Assembly: GCA_035649575.1 (NCBI GenBank)
Contig: DASRJH010000153.1
Location: 1-8,013, forward strand
Source of the DNA: DASVAL01 sp035649575
Lineage (GTDB): Bacteria > Planctomycetota > UBA1135 > UBA2386
Direction: 5' to 3'
Length of the DNA stretch: 8,013 nt
Shown here in pieces: positions 6,042-8,013 of the stretch (its first letter is position 1; each line of letters opens with the position of its first letter). A program made the translations under genes and the position numbers. The notes beneath the pieces are model-generated. The model had not been told where the DNA came from. It did no database searches and worked only from the letters and a program-made list of their open reading frames with translations.

Positions 6042-6794
6042 TCAGAAGCGCAGCACGAGCGCCACGTCGGCGCTCTCTGTACCGACCGCCGGCTCGAGCG
6101 CCAGGCCGCGGACGCCAAACAGGCCGGGTCGGCCGGGTTCTCCGTAGTGTGCGTCGTAGACGACGTTGGTCAGCAGCACGCCGAGGAACGCGCCGAACGC
6201 GACGTCGGTTGGCCAGTGCTTGTTTGCCTCGATGCGATCGATGCCGACGTAGAGCGCCGGTGCGTAGGCGAGGTAGCCGACCCAGCCGCCGTGGTCGTCG
6301 GTCCATGAGCGTTGCAGGAACGTGGCCATCGAGAACGCGAAGGACGTGTGCCCGGACGGAAACGAGTCGCTCGATTCGTTGGCGGGGCGCGGGCGCCGCA
6401 CGGTGTGCTTGAGGCCCTCGGTGATGCCGTCGGTCAGGATGAAGCTCTCGAGCAGCACTTCGGCGTCGCGGCCCTGATCGCCGCCGATCCACTTCGCCGT
6501 GCTCGCGCCAGCCGCCAGCACACCGAGACCAACCGCCATGGCATCGCCGCTCGTGGTGCTGCCTTCGGTGATCGGCCGTTCTTCCGTGGACTCCTTCTGC
6601 AACCGGTAATCCTCACCCGCGAGAACGATCGTCGCGGCGAGCAGACTGGCCTCGATCGCGAGCTGGTCCGGCCGCTCCAACTGTGTCGCGAACGCGTTGC
6701 CCCAGACCGATGCATCGAAGTGGCTCATCCCCTGATGCGTTGGCGCCCAGCAGCCGAGCGTTGGGAGTATGAGCACGCACGCGATTCGGCGCAT
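6042..6794 (-). CDS. PAP2-family phosphatase, predicted lipoprotein
   Basis: The 250-residue protein has the three-part PAP2 (type 2 phosphatidic acid phosphatase) signature: KHTVRRPRP (129-137, KX6RP), PSGH (146-149) and DRIEANKHWPTD (186-197). In the last motif Arg187, nucleophile His193 and Asp197 are kept, but the usual Ser before Arg is Asp. Such enzymes dephosphorylate phosphatidate, undecaprenyl diphosphate or similar lipid phosphates, usually facing the periplasm. The start ATG 6794 gives MRR plus a hydrophobic run ending in PTLGC (Cys15), a somewhat atypical lipobox; otherwise it is an ordinary signal peptide or anchor. An upstream in-frame extension to 6941 is Arg/Pro-rich, unlike protein start sequence, and would overlap the divergent gene. 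The C-terminus ends in ADVALVLRF, with a terminal Phe as in outer-membrane beta strands. The stop lies 33 bp from the 3' end of the opposing tRNA gene. Confidence 0.85.
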   Translation of the reverse strand: MRRIACVLILPTLGCWAPTHQGMSHFDASVWGNAFATQLERPDQLAIEASLLAATIVLAGEDYRLQKESTEERPITEGSTTSGDAMAVGLGVLAAGASTAKWIGGDQGRDAEVLLESFILTDGITEGLKHTVRRPRPANESSDSFPSGHTSFAFSMATFLQRSWTDDHGGWVGYLAYAPALYVGIDRIEANKHWPTDVAFGAFLGVLLTNVVYDAHYGEPGRPGLFGVRGLALEPAVGTESADVALVLRF

Positions 6795-6804
6795 CGATAC
6801 CACG

Positions 6805-7248
6805 ATGCCGGCGATCGCCGGCCGAGGCCAGAGTCTCCAACCTCCACGTGCCCCTGTTCTCGTCGCTTGGCGGGCCGCGCTGGCCGAACGGCCGGACTCC
6901 TCGTGGTGTGCGATCGGTGCGCTGTTCGGGGGCCTGCGCACGGCACTGTGGCTGGCGCTCGGGGCGTGCGCGATCGACGTGCCGGACGCGTTTGCCGCCG
7001 GTCAGTCGGTGCTGCTCGCCTGCATCGCGATGGCGATGCTGGCCGTCGCCTGGCAGCGGCGCGAGCGCGCTGCGCTGCGCGACGCGATCGTCGTCGCCGC
7101 GATCACCGGCGCCAAGGTGTTCGCGTCGGACCTCGTGGCGCTGCAGGGCGTGCCGCGAGTGCTCTCCGTGTTCTCGTTCGGCGTGTTGGCGCTGGTCGGC
7201 TCCGTCGTGCTCAGCCGCTGGCAGTCTGCCGCCGATTCCCGCAACTGA
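6805..7248 (+). CDS. Small membrane protein resembling the DUF2339 C-terminal region
   Basis: The 147-residue product has four hydrophobic segments, at about 34-58, 68-83, 92-110 and 117-137. The last two, AITGAKVFASDLVALQGVPR (99-118) followed by VLSVFSFGVLALVGSVVL, match my recollection of the C-terminal end of DUF2339 polytopic membrane proteins (K-V-F-x-x-D-L then G-x-x-R-V-L-S-F). Full DUF2339 proteins are many hundreds of residues long, so this is either a stand-alone short relative or a truncated remnant. The function is unknown. ATG 6805 is preferred because it does not overlap the PAP2 start at 6794; ATG 6769 would add 12 residues and overlap that gene. Neither start has a well-spaced ribosome binding site. 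Only ten bases separate the two divergent starts, so promoters must lie within coding sequence or the true starts are further downstream. Confidence 0.6.
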   Translation: MPAIAGRGQSLQPPRAPVLVAWRAALAERPDSSWCAIGALFGGLRTALWLALGACAIDVPDAFAAGQSVLLACIAMAMLAVAWQRRERAALRDAIVVAAITGAKVFASDLVALQGVPRVLSVFSFGVLALVGSVVLSRWQSAADSRN

Positions 7249-7396
7249 GAGCGTGGTCGTCCGCGCCTTGCGCACGTGCCGCGAGAGCCGCCGGCGGGCT
7301 GCGCCCATTGCGTAGCGCTCGCGCGAGGTGGGAATTACCCTCCGTGGGCACGCGACGGTCACACGCCCGACGCAACACCCCGACGACGCGCCGCCC
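7249..7396 (+). other. Intergenic region before the cytochrome gene
   Basis: This 148-bp stretch has no gene I can support. It contains the palindromes GCACGTGC (7272-7279) and CCGCCGGCGG (7288-7297). The second is flanked by AGCC and GGCT, but no T-tract follows, so it is not a clear terminator. The least GC-rich spot, around GGAATTA (7331-7337), is a conceivable -10 area with TTGCGT (7308-7313) 17 bases upstream, but the match is poor. No ribosome binding site is obvious before ATG 7397. Confidence 0.35.
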
Positions 7397-8013
7397 ATGC
7401 AACGATTCCTCCGTCTGCTCCGGTCCAACTGGCTGTCCGCCGCCGGCGCCGTGGTCACCACGCTCTGCTTCATGGCGTTCGTGTCGACGCTCGTCTACGT
7501 GTCGCTGCACGGCGGCGCCCACGGCCCGTATCTGGGCCTGTTCGCCTTCCTGCTGTTGCCGGCCGCCTTCCTGGTCGGGATCCTGATGATCCCGCTCGGG
7601 CTGTTGATCTACCGCCGCCACCTGCCGCAACGGCTCGCCGCCCTTCACGAGAAACCCATACGCATCCTGCCGGTGCTCGGCGTGCTCACCGCGGTGAACC
7701 TCGCGACGGTCGGCACCGCGGGCTACGAGGCCGCGCACTACATGGACAGCCAGCAGTTCTGCGGCAAGGTCTGCCACACCGTGATGTCGCCCACGTACGA
7801 GATGGCGCTCGACTCGCCGCATGCGAACGTCGCCTGCGTCCAGTGCCACATCGGTTCCGGCGCCGGCTCCTTCGTGCAGGCGAAGCTATCGGGGCTGCGG
7901 CAGGTGATGGCGCTCGCGTTCGACACCTACCAGCGGCCGATTCCGGCGCCGGTCCATGCGATGCGGACGTCGCGCGAGATCTGCGAGAACTGCCATTGGA
8001 CGGGCAAGGCGAG
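7397..8013 (+). CDS. NapC/NirT-family membrane-anchored multiheme cytochrome c, C-terminus beyond window
   Basis: The open frame runs from ATG 7397 past the right edge, with 205 complete codons visible. Three hydrophobic segments (about 13-37, 45-72 and 90-116) precede a heme domain with CGKVCH (122-127), CVQCH (147-151) and CENCH (196-200). MDSQQFCGKVCHTVMSP, SPHANVACVQCHIGSGAGSF and the RPIPAPVHAMR stretch before CENCHW are typical of NapC/NirT/NrfH-type quinol dehydrogenases, which take electrons from menaquinol or ubiquinol and pass them to periplasmic reductases. Classical NapC and NrfH have one N-terminal helix; the extra helices mark a longer subgroup. More hemes are expected downstream: four is the classical number. 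The partner enzyme is not visible. The start is the first ATG in frame, placed just before the first helix, without a clear ribosome binding site. Confidence 0.9.
   Translation, partial: MQRFLRLLRSNWLSAAGAVVTTLCFMAFVSTLVYVSLHGGAHGPYLGLFAFLLLPAAFLVGILMIPLGLLIYRRHLPQRLAALHEKPIRILPVLGVLTAVNLATVGTAGYEAAHYMDSQQFCGKVCHTVMSPTYEMALDSPHANVACVQCHIGSGAGSFVQAKLSGLRQVMALAFDTYQRPIPAPVHAMRTSREICENCHWTGKA

Noticed and set aside
6013..6048. CTTCTG / CAGAAG inverted repeat after the tRNA as a bidirectional terminator
   Set aside because: Arms are only six bases with a 24-base loop, there is no T-tract on either side, and one arm lies in the PAP2 coding end.
5959..6492. A minus-strand frame that overlaps the tRNA and the PAP2 gene
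   Set aside because: It overlaps a complete tRNA cloverleaf and is out of frame with the intact PAP2 motifs.
6312..7586. A 424-codon plus-strand frame covering the PAP2, DUF2339-like and cytochrome starts
   Set aside because: It crosses three better-supported genes on both strands, and its translation is Arg-rich low-complexity sequence.

Overview
The window is GC-rich DNA with strong G/C bias at third codon positions and dense coding on both strands. It looks like a chromosomal segment of a Gram-negative bacterium: two predicted lipoproteins carry lipobox cysteines, and a membrane-anchored multiheme cytochrome of the NapC/NirT class starts at the right edge. The gene mix would fit a lineage such as Planctomycetota, Myxococcota or Desulfobacterota, but this is only an impression; no 16S rRNA or other phylogenetic marker is present.

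Layout, left to right. (1) 1-1095, minus: a long coiled-coil lipoprotein that runs off the left edge. (2) 1173-4002, plus: a likely three-gene transcription unit of a xylose-isomerase-like TIM-barrel protein, a DHH/DHHA1 phosphoesterase of the NrnA type, and a ThiD-like hydroxymethylpyrimidine (phosphate) kinase that starts four bases after the DHH stop. Units 1 and 2 diverge from a 77-bp gap containing a small palindrome. (3) 3965-5779, minus: a long-chain acyl-CoA synthetase that converges on thiD and overlaps its 3' end by 38 bp. (4) 5934-6008, plus: tRNA-Gly(GCC) with an encoded CCA. (5) 6042-6794, minus: a PAP2-type phosphatase with a lipoprotein-like signal. (6) 6805-7248, plus: a small four-helix membrane protein resembling the C-terminal end of DUF2339 proteins, divergent from the PAP2 gene. 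(7) 7397 to the right edge, plus: a NapC/NirT-type cytochrome c with three CxxCH motifs visible before the window ends.

Functionally this is mostly housekeeping and envelope material: nucleotide or nanoRNA turnover (DHH), thiamine precursor phosphorylation (ThiD), fatty-acid activation, phospholipid or isoprenoid-phosphate dephosphorylation at the envelope (PAP2), and quinol-linked electron transfer (NapC/NirT). No CRISPR array, insertion sequence, integrase, toxin-antitoxin pair or recognisable defence gene is visible. I do not see a convincing undescribed multi-gene system. The items most worth a second look are the repeat-bearing coiled-coil lipoprotein, the stand-alone DUF2339-like protein, the truncated multiheme cytochrome and the A/T-ending codon cluster in the TIM-barrel gene.
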